Part shown: one piece after another, positions 31,100 to 42,700 of the stretch
Numbering within the stretch: the stretch's first letter is position 1
How the letters are laid out: each line of letters begins with the position of its first letter
Assembly: GCF_023898315.1 (NCBI RefSeq)
Contig: NC_064616.1
Span: 293,732,934 to 293,796,933, forward strand
From: Schistocerca nitens
Taxonomy: Eukaryota > Arthropoda > Insecta > Orthoptera > Acrididae
DNA: 64,000 nucleotides
Direction of reading: 5' to 3'
Translations under genes and position numbers: made by a program
Notes under the pieces: model-generated
What the model was told of the DNA's origin: nothing
Database searches by the model: none
What the model saw: the letters and a program-made list of their open reading frames with translations, nothing else

Positions 31100-31320
31100 C
31101 AGGTTTGAGAAACAACTTTAATATTTGTTTGAATACACTTATACTGACTGTCAGACATTTTATTTCAATGGGCAGATCATTGAAGACTTCTATAGCTGAA
31201 TGTTGCACTCTTTTCTGTGTAAAAGTTAAATTCACTAGAAGGCAGTGCTGTTTAATGTTTTCAATTGTTTAAACAGATGTCTACAAGATGTACATTTTTG
31301 AACTTCATGTACAATTCTAA
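31100..31320 (-). mobile_element. LINE C-terminal fragment
   Basis: Minus strand: HEVQKCTSCRHLFKQLKTL then, in another frame, FTQKRVQHSAIEVFNDLPIE and VFKQILKLFLK, which match the end of Jockey-like ORF2 (TSCRxLFKxLxIL; GxxIFNxLPxxIK). Strongly decayed. Confidence 0.5.
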
Positions 31321-31324
31321 TTAC

Positions 31325-31765
31325 TATCTACAGCTACTTACATACTCCTCAAGCCACTGTAAGGTGCATGACAGAGGGTACCTTGAATCATTATTAGTCA
31401 TTTACTTTTCTGTTCCACTTGCAAATAGAGTGAGGGAAAAGCTACTGGCTATGTGTCTCTGTGTGAGCCCTAATTTCTCTTATCATCAGGGCCCTTACTC
31501 GAAATGTACATTGGCAGCAGTGGGATCGTTCTGCAGTCAACTGCAACTCCCTTTTCTCTAAATTTTATCAATAGTATTCTGCAAAAAGAATGCCATCTTC
31601 CCTCCGGTGATTCCCATTTGACTTCACTCAGCATCTCTATAATACTATCGAACCTACCAGCAACAAATCCATCAGCCCGTCTCTGAATTGCCTTGATGTC
31701 TTCTGACCTCTTGGAGAGCCCAAACACTTGAGAAGCACTCAAGAATGGGTCATACTAGTGCCCTG
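31325..31765 (-). mobile_element. LINE-A 3' fragment, antisense
   Basis: Tail ATCTACAGCTACTTACATAC..GGTGCATGACAGAGGG, then minus-strand coding (QRRADGFVAGRFDSIIEMLS, EVKWESPEGRWHSF), the family C-terminus. Copy ends at about 31765. Confidence 0.8.
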
Positions 31766-32094
31766 TAAGTTGTCTCCTTTAAGGGTGAACCACAAAATAT
31801 GCAAAACACTGCTCTGAAAACCTTTAGGATGACAAAGATAAAGTACCATAATATATTAACTACACAGTGGAAATGAATGAAAGTGCAGTTGCCTGTTTGC
31901 CAGAAGATTCCGAGTCATACACAGAAAGCTGGAAATCGTATGGCTTGAGGTCTGCATGACTGTAGTACCAAACAGGGCTGCCCTGCAATACAAGGCAGTT
32001 GAAGGAATGGGAAAAGACAGTGTGTGTCTATCAGCAAGCAGTTGTGGTGATCTATGATTGCGTCCTTCATTAGAGCACAGCCTGGAAACAATAT
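31766..32094. other. Unassigned stretch
   Basis: No recognised family; might be the 5' UTR of the Tc1-like element that follows. Confidence 0.3.
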
Positions 32095-32354
32095 CTGGAT
32101 GACTTCACATTGGGGTGGATCATCAGGAAACTGGTAGATGGGTGAAGTGTGACAAGTGTTGCCCAGTAGTTTGGTATTGCTAACAGCATTGTTTCACATT
32201 CATGGGGAGCATGGAAGCATTCCTAACCATAGGCATTGCTGCCTGAAGGAAAGAAGGTAGTCAACCAAGGCCACCTATAGAAGCAGATGACTGCTACGAT
32301 GTGCAACAGGCAATAATGGACCCATATCAAACAACAGATGCAATTGCAACCATA

Positions 32355-32580
32355 GTTAACAGAGTTAATAAAATTCTTCTGGGTTTGAGGCCATATTGTC
32401 ATCTGTAAAATTCCGACGTTTTGGCCACTGTTGCAAGGCGCCTTCCTCAGGGTGTATTGCTAACTGACTGTGACAACGGCTACAGAAGCCTATGTTTACA
32501 TTTTTAACAGGACTGCAAGCATGCAATCTTGTGCTCCACAGCAAAAAGGCAATTGTATGGGGGTGGTTTCTTTGCCTGGT
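32355..32580 (-). mobile_element. Terminal fragment of a second Penelope-like family
   Basis: The minus strand reads CCCTGAGGAAGGCGCCTTGC, AACAGTGGCCAAAACGTCGG and AATTTTACAGATGAC, which is the end sequence of a Penelope-like element. It is inserted between the N-terminal and first catalytic regions of the Tc1 remnant. Confidence 0.5.
32411..32450 (-). ncRNA. Decayed hammerhead-like motif of the second family
   Basis: CTGAGGA (for CTGATGA), stem II GGC/GCC, AAAAC (for GAAAC) and GTC in the right order on the minus strand. Two core positions are changed, so presumably inactive. Confidence 0.4.
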
Positions 32581-32768
32581 GAGCATTATGTTGTGTTCCA
32601 TTGACACCTGCCCATTGGCAGCATCTTTTGTGATGGTGCCAAGAGCATAGGAACTGGACGAATGAGGGGTGAACTCACATGCTCTTCTTGTATGAGAGAG
32701 AATTCAGTCTGAGTAGTGATTCTAGACATGTCCTCATGCGGTGAGAGCTGGGAACACAGTAATACACC

Positions 32769-33284
32769 TGTTATATCCTAGCCAGTAATGCCACCCGAGC
32801 CCACTGCCAAAAAGGTTGCAGCATCAAAGTCCGGACGCCGTCCTCATAAGCAGCGCCAGCGATACAGGAAATCGCCGCAAGTCTGCGCGCGCCACCGCTG
32901 GCTTCTGGCTTCTTAAGCGCTGGAGTCGCGAGCGCTAGGACAGTTCTATATTCGCCGCTCAGTTGTATACTCACCACCGAATTGTGTACTTGCTAGTCAG
33001 TTGTGTGTTCATCGCAGCAGAGTTGTTGTTTGTCGTCAGCCGACGCTGACCTAGCCGCTCCGACTCGAACTAGACAGATTTCTGTAGACACGGAGTTCAC
33101 TACTGTGTTCCAGTATCTTCATTAATAAAGATAAGTACCGACTTTTATTTAATCAGAGTGTTTGGGTTTTCATCTTTCTGTTCCCTGTTCCAGCGGACCG
33201 GTCGGCCCGCTATTAAAAGTGTGGCGGTGACTTCGTAGGCCGTTTCTACAGCGAAGTGTTGTCGCTACGAAGGCCGTCACAAAA
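32769..33284 (+). mobile_element. Solo LTR fossil inside a Tc1-like remnant
   Basis: About 516 bases starting TGTTATATCC. It carries an AATAAA at about 33123 and a T-rich region after it, and is flanked by ACACC at 32764-32768 and 33285-33289. Taking it out leaves the Tc1 reading on both sides adjoining. GC content is higher than in the surroundings. No internal retroelement domains adjoin it. Likely of intermediate age. Confidence 0.65.
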
Positions 33285-33985
33285 ACACCCAGGAACAGTG
33301 TCAAACATAACCGTTTTCATGATCGAGGTGATATTGTGTGGGGATACATAATGTTGCATGGGCACACTGACCTCCAAATTTTTGAACATGATACACTCAC
33401 CAGTTGACATTATTGTGACTCTGTACTCCATCCACATGTGCGTCATTTGAGAGGTGTATTTGACCCTGACCCTATCCAAGGGATGACAGAGTGTGACTAC
33501 ATCAAATGGCACTGGTGGAGGAGCTCATTGAATCAGGGTACTCACCTCCAAATCCTTGAACGTGGTACTGGTTGATGTTATTGTGACACTCTACTCCTTC
33601 CCTATTTGCAACTTTTCAGGCATGTGTTTGGTGCTGGCTTCATTTTTATGGATGACAGTACACGACCATATTGAACTGTACAAGAAGAGCAGCTCTTGGA
33701 ATGAGAGCATATTCAGCAGATGGACTAACCTGCCCTTTCCCCCAATGTAAACCCCATTAAGAACATGTGGGATGCATAGGGAGACATATTTTAGTACATC
33801 CGGTTGTAGCACTGACCATCCAGCAGTTGTCAACTGCACTGTAGGAGGAAAGGAATGCCCTACCTCAAGAGCCCCTCACTAACTTTATTGCCAGCATGGG
33901 AGCATATTGCACAGCATGCGTTGCTTTTTGTGGTGACCACACACCCTATCATAAAACCATGTCCCACCATTTGTAATGTCCAGGG

Positions 33986-34849
33986 GACCATCATAAATTT
34001 GTGCAAAACTAGCTAATACTTTAAGGAAAACATCATTTACCATTTTCACTGTGGATTCTTCTGTCTTCAGTAGTCATGATTGTTAGGTTTAAAAACAAAA
34101 TTGGAACTATATGGGTTCAAAAAAAAAAAAAGAAATTCAGAATATTCATATGATTATACAGGACATTTATGTGAGGATTCTGATATTATGGACATGTAAT
34201 GAGAAGATTGTAAGCACCATTTCAAGGAGCTGTAGCTGGTGAGGCACATTATTGCCTTCCATTACCTACCATACAGTGATAGCTCACCAACATGTTGATT
34301 TTTCTTTTATGTTTATGCACTATCCAATAAATTTTATGTTACGTTTACAAAAGGTGAGTTTAATATCACCGCCAGTGTACATGCATGTGGATGCAGATGA
34401 GCTGGTTGGGGTCTCGCGGCAGAGTAGCATCATAAGCTAGAAGGCACTCACAGAGTGTTGTATGGGCATAACTGTCAACATAGATGTTTTCTTGTTGGCA
34501 GTGAAAAACTGGGCCAGTCAGTTCTTATGCTCTGGTCAACTAACACGAATGTGGCTGCAGTCGTGTGCCATGGTCTTGGTTCCAAGTGCTAGTTGTTTCA
34601 GTCATTCGCACTGATCATGTTTTGTGGTTTTCTCTGTGCCAGTCTCTTTGCAGTGTTCTGACCCTCTGCTGCTCCATAGATTGACCTGAATGTTGGGTTT
34701 TTCTACTTCTCCTGGAACCAGCTTTCAGGTCGAGCACACACCATTGGCTAGAATAGTGGTGTTTGCGCTGACAGCATGGCTTTGGGGCATTGTCATGACT
34801 GTGCCAACAAAAGTGGTGAATGAGGATGTTTTTCCACATGTGACACTTT
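33986..34849. other. Unassigned stretch, possibly with LTR/leader sequence before the gag fragment
   Basis: An A-run lies at about 34117-34129. From 34440 to 34830 the sequence could be the LTR and leader of the Gypsy-type piece that follows, but no second copy is present to prove it. Confidence 0.3.
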
Positions 34850-35640
34850 TATTTCATTTTTTTTCATAGTGTTCATTGGTGGCTACCACGGACCCAAAAT
34901 TTTTGCAATGCTGGCAGGAACTGTTGTGTCTCCAGAAGCAACAGCATGAACTTTAGCAGGAACAAATGCAGAAGGTACTCAAACAGAATACAGAATTGAT
35001 CTACTATCACACCATACTGGTGGCAGGCCAGGGACCTGCACAAAAGCCTCCTCTTCCACCACCCTCATACCATTAGATAGTTTGGATGAGGGTATGGCAA
35101 GGCAGAATTACCAGCACTAACTCTTGCTGCACTGCCAGGTAAGGAGTATTGTTGATACTGCTGTGCAAAATTTGAAACCCTCTACTGAGCCCAAGAAACT
35201 GATATTTCAGGATTCTGACAGTTGCTGACACAGTATTTTGGATATCAAATGCATGTGGTGGTGGCACAGTTGCAGTTTAAACTGTATCACAACTGCCCAG
35301 GGCAGGCACTCACAGCCTGGATCACTGACTTGCCAAATCTCCTGTGCAATTAATTGTCTCCAGTGTGCTACCACCATGTATGTGGACTGATTAATTACTG
35401 ACATGATGGTCCAATGAGCACACAGCCCTGAGGTCCAGACTAGGACCATGACTTGTCCCACCCTTCTTTAACTGAAGTTGACCAGATTGCTGAATCACGG
35501 GGCTTACAGCAGCAGCAAGGGATTTACTTTCAGACATTCGACAGGTGGTGAAGTTAGATACACATAGTAAGCAGTCCCCAGTGCACAAACGGGGTTGGCC
35601 AGGCGATCTGGCCTTCCGCTGAGCCTCAGTGTGATAATGC
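34850..35640 (+). mobile_element. Gypsy-type LTR retrotransposon fossil, gag part (probably family B)
   Basis: Gln-rich start (QKQQHELQQEQMQKVLKQ), then a gag core resembling LLTQYFGYQMHVVVAQLQFK, NCPGQALTAWITDLPNLLCN. Broken, with several breaks; ends abruptly at about 35640 where a LINE fragment begins. Confidence 0.6.
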
Positions 35641-35650
35641 CATTGACTTG

Positions 35651-35794
35651 TAATCCACTTTAAATATGATAACCCAAATATATTACATTTTGAATTTTGT
35701 AATTTCCAGGGAATTATAATTGATGGCAGGTTAAATTGGTCTGGGCATATTGTAGACCATCAAAAAAGACTCAGTGTGGCAACTTACCCCTGCA
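35651..35794 (+). repeat. 144-bp LINE segment, copy present again at 36798-36941
   Basis: Identical in length to 36798-36941 with about five differences in 144 bases by eye; begins TAATCCACTTTAAATATGA and ends CAACTTACCCCTGCA. Confidence 0.9.
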
Positions 35795-35879
35795 TCTGGT
35801 TACCGCAGTCAGTGATATGAATGCTATCAGAGCTGCTTATTCTGTATGTTTTCACTCTGTCGTGTCATATGGTATAATA

Positions 35880-37501
35880 CACTCATCAAAAAAAGTTTTC
35901 CATCACCTCGGTTCCAAGAGTTCCAGAACCTGTACAGAAAATTTGAATAGAGATCCATCTTTTTATTGGTCATGAAAACCACACATTGCATGTTGTATCA
36001 CCATACAGCGAGACCTTCAGAGGTGGTGGTCCAGATTGCTGTACACGCCGGTACCTCTAATACCCAGTAGCACATCCTCTTGCACTGATACATTACCGTA
36101 TTTGTCATGGCATGCTATCCACAAGTTCACCAAGGCACTGTTGGGCCAGATTGTTCCACTCCTCAATGGCAATTGGGCATAGATCCCTCAGAGCGGTTGG
36201 TGGGTCACCTTGTCCATAAACAGCCCTTTTCAATCTATCCCAGGCATGTTTGGTAGGGTTCATGTTTGGAGAACATGCTGGCCTCTCTAGTCGAGCGATG
36301 TCATTATCCTGAAGGAAGTCATTCACAAGATGTGTACAATGGGGGCACAAATTGTCTTCCATGAAGATGAATGCCTCACCAATATTCTGCTGATATGGTT
36401 GCACTGTTGGTCACAGGATGGCATTCATGTATCACACAGTCGCCTTCCATGACCACCTGCGGCATACGTCGGCTCACATAATGCCACCCAAAAACATCAG
36501 GGAACCTCCACCTTGCTGCACTCTCTGGACAGTGTGTCTAAGGCATTCAGCCTGACCGGGTTGCCTCCAAACATATCTCTGACGATTGTCTGGTTGAAGG
36601 CATATGCAACACTCATCGGTGAAGAGAACATGATGCCAATCCTGAGCAGTTCATTCAGCATGTTGCTGTGCCCAGCTGTGCGGTGCTGCATGGTGTCATG
36701 GTTGCAAAGATGGACCTCGCCATGGACACTGGGAGTGAAGTTGAGCTTCATGCAGCTCAATATATGCAGTTTCATGTATCTCAACAAGAAAATGAAGTAA
36801 TCCACTTTAAATATGACAACCCAAATATATTACATTGTGAATTTTGTAATTTCCAGGGAATTATAATTGATGGCAGGTTAAATTGGTCTGGGCATATTCT
36901 AGACCATCAAAAAAGACTCAGTGCGACAACTTACCCCTGCACACTACCTGCACACAGTTTGAGTCATAAAACAACGTCCTGTGGCTGCACGAAAAGGATT
37001 ATTCAACATGGTGATGTTGCTGTCAGGGTTCCTCTGTGCCATATCTGTAGGTAGCGGTCATCTACTGCACTAGTAGCCATTGGGTGACCTAAGTGAGGCA
37101 TGTCATCAACACTTCCTGTCTCTCCGTATCTCCTCCATGTCCGAACAACACCCCTTTGGTTCACTCCGAGATGCCTAGACACTTCCCTTGTTGAGAGCCC
37201 TTCCTGGCACAAAGTAACAATGCAGACGTGATCGAACTGTGGTATTGATCATTTAGACATGGTTGAACTACAGACAACACGAACCATGTACCTCCTTCCT
37301 GGTGGAATGACTGGAACTGATCGGCTGTCGGACCCCCTCTGTCTAATAGGTGCTGCTCATGCATGGTTGTTTACACCTTTGGGCAGGTTTAGTGACATCT
37401 CTGAACAGTCAAAGGGACTGTGTCTGTGATACAATATCCACAGTCAATGTCTATCTTCAGTTCTGGGAACCGAGGTGATGCAAATTTTTTTTTGATGTGT
37501 G
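35880..37501 (-). mobile_element. Tc1-like transposon with both TIRs, containing a LINE fragment
   Basis: TIRs CACTCATCAAAAAAAGTTTT..CACCTCGGTTCC and inverse are flanked by TA at 35878-35879 and 37502-37503. The minus strand encodes the transposase: N-terminal VCIVTLCQEGLSTREVSRHL and GVNQRGVVRTWRRYGETG at about 37230-37100. The first catalytic region is near 36640-36600 (HHVLFTDECCICLQP). The second reads FIFMEDNLCPHCTHLVNDFL near 36370 (D-N pair kept). The third reads SPNMNPTKHAWDRLKRA near 36260, where NPIEHAWD is expected, so the catalytic Glu is Lys. Stops also occur. A LINE piece interrupts it at about 36756-36945. Confidence 0.9.
36756..36945 (+). mobile_element. LINE fragment inside the Tc1-like element
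   Basis: Reads YMQFHVSQQENEVIHFKYDN, then PNILHCEFCNFQGIIIDGRL and NWSGHILDHQKRLS, the Jockey-like region between the palm and thumb. It repeats 35651-35794 almost exactly but extends about 40 bases further upstream. No poly(A), tail repeat or clear duplication at its ends. Confidence 0.8.
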
Positions 37502-38008
37502 TATTTTTAGGGTAATCAACCTTTAGCCAAAAAAGTCTTTGTTACACAAAAGACAGCAGTTAGAATTGTGGGTGGAGGTCATCCAAGATATTCTTGCAGA
37601 AATGTGTTCCATAAGCTACAAATATTAACCGTCACATCTCAATTTATTTTCTTTGGTGGTTTTTGTCTCTAATAACTATTTTCTTTTTACATCTAATAGT
37701 GCATACCATGGATCATAACACAAGATCTAGAAATGAAACTTCCCTTTAGATTAGAATTGTGTGCCAGACAAAGACTCGAACTCAGGGCCTTTGCCTCCCA
37801 TGGGCAAGTCTTTACCAACTGTGCTACCCAAACATGACTCATGACCCGTCCTCACAGCTTCACTTCTGCCAGCACCTCGACTCCTTCCTTTCAAACTTCA
37901 CAGAAGTTCTCCTGCCAAACTTGCAACACCACCACTCCTAGAAGAAAGGATATTGCAGAGACATGGTTTAGCTACAGCTTGGGGGCTGTTTCCAGAGTGA
38001 AATTTTCA

Positions 38009-38199
38009 AAATGGCTCTGAGCACTATGGGACTCAACTGCTGAGGTCATTAGTCCCCTAGAACTTAGAACTAGTTAAACCTAACTAACCTAAGGACATCA
38101 CAAACATCCATGCCCGAGGCAGGATTCGAACCTGCGACCGTAGCGGTCTTGCGGTTCCAGACTGCAGCACCTTTAACCGCACGGCCACTTCGGCCGGCA
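38009..38199 (-). mobile_element. tRNA-derived SINE, family S1 (copy 5)
   Basis: AATGGCTCTGAGCACTATGG to GGCCACTTCGGCCGGC, reverse orientation. Perfect 11-bp duplication tgaaattttca at 37998-38008 and 38200-38210. Confidence 0.94.
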
Positions 38200-38559
38200 T
38201 GAAATTTTCACTCTGCTGTGGAGTGTGCTCCAGTATGAAACTTTCTGGCAGGTTAAGACTGTGCTGGACTGAGACTGGAACTCAGGACTTTTGCCTATTG
38301 CAGACAAGGGCCCAAGTTTGAGTCTAGTTCCAGCATACAGTTTTAATCTGACAGTAAGTTTCATATCAGAGCACACTCACCATGCAGAGTGAAAATTTAA
38401 TTCTGGCAGCATCCCTCAGGCTGTCGCTAATCCATGTCTCCACAATATCCTTTCTTCCGGGAGTGGTGGTAGTCTTGCAAGTAACACGCGAGAACTTCTG
38501 TGAAGTTTGGGAGGCAGGAGATGAAGTACTGGTGGAAGTGAAGTTGTGAGGATGGGTTG

Positions 38560-38645
38560 TGAGTCATGCTTGGATAACTCAATTGGTAGAGCACTTGCTC
38601 ATGAAAGGCAAAGGTCCCGAGTTCAATTATCAATCCGGCACACAG
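38560..38645 (+). other. tRNA-like head of the foldback element
   Basis: GCTTGGATAACTCAATTGGT then AGAGCACTTGC has the D-arm layout, and CCCGAGTTCAATTATCAATC a weakened T-arm (the T-stem no longer pairs well). It is part of a repeat, so a working tRNA gene is unlikely. Confidence 0.6.
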
Positions 38646-38939
38646 TTTCAATCTGCCAGGAGTTTCTTATCAGTGCACAATTTGCTGCAGAGTGAAAATT
38701 TCAACCTAGATCTAAAAATGATTTATGTAGAGATCTGGAACATCTAAGTCTTCTTCACCATTCTGCCACTAAAGTTTTCATCTCTCTTCCATCAGTTATG
38801 AAAACCCACATTGATGTCCCACCACATTTAAATTGAAATCAAAATGATTATTTACTTTTTTGAGACTTTCTGTTTATAATGTGTTAGCCATAATTCATCT
38901 TCCTGGTTTAATGCATAATAAGAATTTACTTCACTTCAT

Positions 38940-39040
38940 TAATTATAATAATGGATGATGAAAAAAGAAAGAGTCACCATGGCGGAACTCATTCCAGATA
39001 ACCCGGATTGATTTAGGGAAACCAATGAAAACCACCACAT
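38940..39040 (-). mobile_element. Short SINE fragment, same family as 7371-7602
   Basis: GATTTAGGGAAACCAATGAA..CCACATCAGG matches the central part of the SINE at 7371-7602. Confidence 0.5.
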
Positions 39041-39789
39041 CAGGTAAACAAACCTATATACTTTTTGTATGAACAGTTTGAACTACATTTAGATTTATGT
39101 TAGTGAGTTACATTTATAACAGCACTATCAAGCTGATATGAAATTCATTTTACTGAATTACAGTCCAGTAAGAAAATTAAGTTGTACTAAAGACTTCCTA
39201 CAGTGAATAAAAGTAATTTTTCAGGACAAAAGCTTCCAGTATATGTTTGAATATTCCTACAGCAAATAGAAATTGTTTGCCAGGAGAAAAGTCTCCAATT
39301 TGTGTTTGAAAACCTGTTTGGTCACAAACAACCACAGTCCTGAGGAAGCCTATTTTTCAGATGTATGTTGTGCTGCACACCCCTTTCTTTAATGTAGTTG
39401 GTTACATACTCCAGAGATCTTATTAATGTGTGATATGTCAATCAAACAGAAATTGCACACATTTGTTACAAAAACATGTTCATATTACCATATGCTCTGT
39501 AGTTTCCTATACACCGTGTGTAGTGCTTATAGTTGTTGGCTGGTGATGTATAGGTCACTGGTGCAGTTCCTGCCATCTGTGGTTATTTATTATTTGGCAT
39601 TTGTAATTTCTGGAAGGTTCTGGGACTTACTCATGTATGAATATTGTACACTGCTTAGGCAGGCAGTTTAGCTGAATGTACACTTTTCTGTGTGATCTAT
39701 AGCTGTGTTTTCAATGTGATGTTTTAGTTTCTCTTGACAACATTCCTCTCATAAGTGTTACCTGTTCCTGGATTCAACATCACATAGTT
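39041..39789. other. Unassigned stretch
   Basis: The 81-aa open frame at 39426-39671 has no recognised domain. The position before a gag fragment makes a decayed LTR possible, but nothing proves it. Confidence 0.3.
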
Positions 39790-42700
39790 TGCAGAAGGAG
39801 CCAGGTCATCACTGACATCAACATTGCTATGGTTTGAATATGACTGCAAAAGTCATTGCCTTTACTAGCTGGACCCGAAACGTAAACATTATATCCCCCT
39901 GCGGGCTGTATTGTAAAGGCATCAATGGATATGAAAGCATCAGTGATTCAGATGCATGTCAAGTATCCATAAGTGTTTTCGGGAGACACTGGTCAGGGTT
40001 TGATGAAATGGTTAAAGAATTTCTACCATGTCACCAAATACAACAGGTGTATGACTTGATGTGTCTTGCCAACACCTACTTTTTCTTGAACAGTGCAGCC
40101 CAACTGTGGTTTGATAACAACAGGGAACAGCTCACAAGATGGGAAAAATTCAAGGCAGAAATCAAAAAAACATTTGGTGCCAACTAGCAGCTGGACTGCA
40201 AATCCTTTATTGCAATGGAAGAACAGAACATATATGTTTTGGAGTTGTGTCTCACAGTGAACCTGAATGTGATGGAAGCTGATGAAATTTCACACGTAAT
40301 GAACAGTGTGGCAGAAGGTATCGTACTCAGTGCTTTTTTTGAAGGATATCATCACTTGACTAAGTGGTGCTAGCACATTGAGGCAATGCACTTTAAAAGA
40401 GTGTATTGAAAGTTAGTCAGTTATTTTCAAGTTCCATGGATCATTTTACACAACAAATGGTTAGGATGTGGACTGAGTCATTATTCACATCACAAATTAA
40501 TTGGTACATTTGGTTACATGCTGAACATTTCTAACGTGTCCTCTTTTTTAAGAAAAAAGATATACAGATGTGAGTTAATAATTCCTACCTACCATCATTG
40601 ACACACTACAATAACAGAAATACTTCTATAGAACAGAAGGAGTTATTAAGGAGAAACTTTCTCAGTTTGCTTTCAAAATTTACTTTGCTGTCTGACAGAG
40701 ATTTTATTTTACTGGATAAGTAATCAAAAATTTTAGTTGCAGCTTTGTGCACCCCTTTTTGTGCCAAAGACAACCTTAATGTGGAGTAATGTGTGTAATT
40801 TTTCCATCTAGTTTTATAATTATGTACATCATTATACCTTTTTAACTGAAATAGATTATTTGCAACAGACTTCATGAGGGAATAAATATACTGTGAAGCA
40901 GTAGTCAGAATGCACAATGTCTGCAATATGATCATAGATGAGCATCACATATTATTCTTACAGCACATTTTAGAGCATTGTAGACTTTCTTTCTTAAAGA
41001 TGGAGTTATCCCACAACATTCTCTATATGACATTATTGAATCAAAATATGCAAAATGCATCAACTTACTGATTTCTCTCTCTGCAAGACTTGTAATGATT
41101 CCAAGTGCAAATGTGGCTGAACTAAGTTGCTTTAGTAGTACCAAAATGTACTTTTTCCAGTTTAAATTCTCATCAATATGGACATATAAGATTTTTTAAG
41201 TTTACACACTATTTATTGTTTCCTCACTATGTTTTACACTTATCATTGATGTAGTACCATTAGATGTGCAGAACTGAACATGTTGTGTCTTTTTAAAATT
41301 GAGAGCGAGACCATTCACAGGAAACCAATGAGACTTTTAAGAACTTTGTTTACCATTTCTTCTCATTCCATATGTATGCTTGGATTGATTACAATACTAG
41401 TGTCATCAGCAAAGAGAACTAATTATGTTGTTGAACATTAGACAGAAGATCATTTATGCCTATGAGGAACAACAGTGGGCCTAAGATATAGCCTTGGGGA
41501 ACCCCATACATGATTTCTCCCCCAGTCAGAATTATGTCCCCAGACAATATTGGTTGAATTAGTAAGTACAACTTTCTGCAATCTTTTGGTTAGATATGAA
41601 ATTATCCATTGGTTGGCTGTACCATCAATCCCATAAAACTTCATTTTATCTATAAGAATACCATAATTCATACATTCAGATGCCTTAGGTTGCTGAAAAT
41701 ACCAGTCAGCATTATTTTATTATTTAATGCTTGTAAAATTGGTGAGTGAACATGTAAATGACATTCTCAGTAGAGACCCTTCTGAAATTCAAACTGTGAT
41801 TTGCTGAGGATGTTGCTAAGCTGAGATACTATTCTAGAGTACAACATGTTCAACAGAATCATGTATGTTGTACAGCTGGCAAGGCCGTCAGGACATCACA
41901 TCACTAAAATGTCAAATAGTAGGAGAAGAAATATGAGGGGATAATGTCTTGACATCAAACACGAATAGTTGCAGTGAATCCAGCCAGGTGTAAGTTGCAT
42001 AGCTAATTTGAGAAGAGTTTTCTTGATCATTGACACCAATCTCAACAAGGCAAACCCACATAGCGGAATGGAGTCAGAAACATGGACTAAGACCATGACT
42101 ATCATACAACATATGAGGTTATTGACAACACAAATTCCATGGGATCCCTTACTGGTTTGATCACCATGTACATGTATCCATTGTACAACCCCTGTAACGA
42201 AAGAAGAAGAGTGGTTGATGACTATTACACCATAAAATATTGAACAACAGGCAAATCAATGCACACTAGGCAACCGCAAATGACTACAGCTGATCTGTGG
42301 ACTGAAGCTCATCACCATATCCTGAACAAGGTCATTCTCCAACCCACAGCAGTCATTCCCTGTCACCACACAATGGTTCTAATTACTCAACCAGATGCTG
42401 AGGTCAGGAAAACTGAACAAGACCACCCCAGATGAAAATCCACATAACAACAGTTGCAATGATGTTGCCAAATCACTTTGGTGTCCTCATCAAAGAACCT
42501 ACTGGCCTGGCAGTAGTTGACTCTTAAGGTATCATTTTCTGTCATATTGAATGCTTCTGTTGCCAGCTGAAGAAAGAATTACAGTGTGAGATTCAAATGC
42601 CATTGTAATCAATGTTACAAATGGAAAGTACATTCAACCAACAGGAACCTGTGTTGTGAGAATAACTATCAATATCAGGACATAGCCCTTTGAATTTATT

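Larger units (their letters stand above)
32095..33985 (+). mobile_element. Tc1-like transposon remnant with two nested insertions
   Basis: N-terminal region at 32100-32354 (FTLGWIIRKLVDG-like, QQFGIANSIV, PPIEADDCYDVQQAIMDPYQ). The first catalytic region is at 32640-32768 (NWTNEG..HMLF, then REFSLSSDSRHVLMR). The second and third regions are at 33285-33900 (HDRGDIVWGYIMLHGHTDLQ, GFIFMDDSTRPY, NVNPIKNMWDA). A segment around LQIFEHDTL / LQILERGTG is present twice (33355 and 33545), an internal duplication. Frame breaks are many and it is inactive. Insertions: a Penelope-type end (32355-32580) and a solo LTR (32769-33284). Confidence 0.75.
37737..38707. mobile_element. tRNA-headed foldback element, about 970 bp
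   Basis: Left arm 37737-37980 and right arm about 38400-38670 are inverted copies. Each has a tRNA-like head (GGATAACTCAATTGGTAGAG, AAAGGTCCCGAGTTC) and a body (CACAATATCCTTTCTTCC against its inverse). A third decayed head lies at 38215-38350. Flanking duplication agatctagaaatga (37723-37736) and agatctaaaaatga (38708-38721), one mismatch in 14. A SINE lies in the loop. It is inserted in a LINE. Confidence 0.85.
35651..38950 (+). mobile_element. LINE-B-like polymerase C-terminus, split by a Tc1 element and a foldback
   Basis: Pieces: 35651-35879 (FQGIIIDGRLNWSGHIVDHQ, then FHSVVSYGI), 37502-37736 (LAKKVFVTQKTAVRIVGGGH, PRYSCRNVFHKLQILTV) and 38722-38950 (continuation after HNTRSRNE). Removing the Tc1 element at its TA and the foldback at its 14-bp duplication rejoins a colinear Jockey-like ORF2 end. 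Decayed. Confidence 0.75.

Noticed and set aside
30829-31235. Frames across 30990-31085
   Set aside because: Compound GA/CA repeat; only the flanking LINE text outside the repeat is meaningful.
38560-38645. Functional tRNA gene
   Set aside because: The T-stem is broken, there is no terminator context, and the sequence is an arm of a repeated foldback element.
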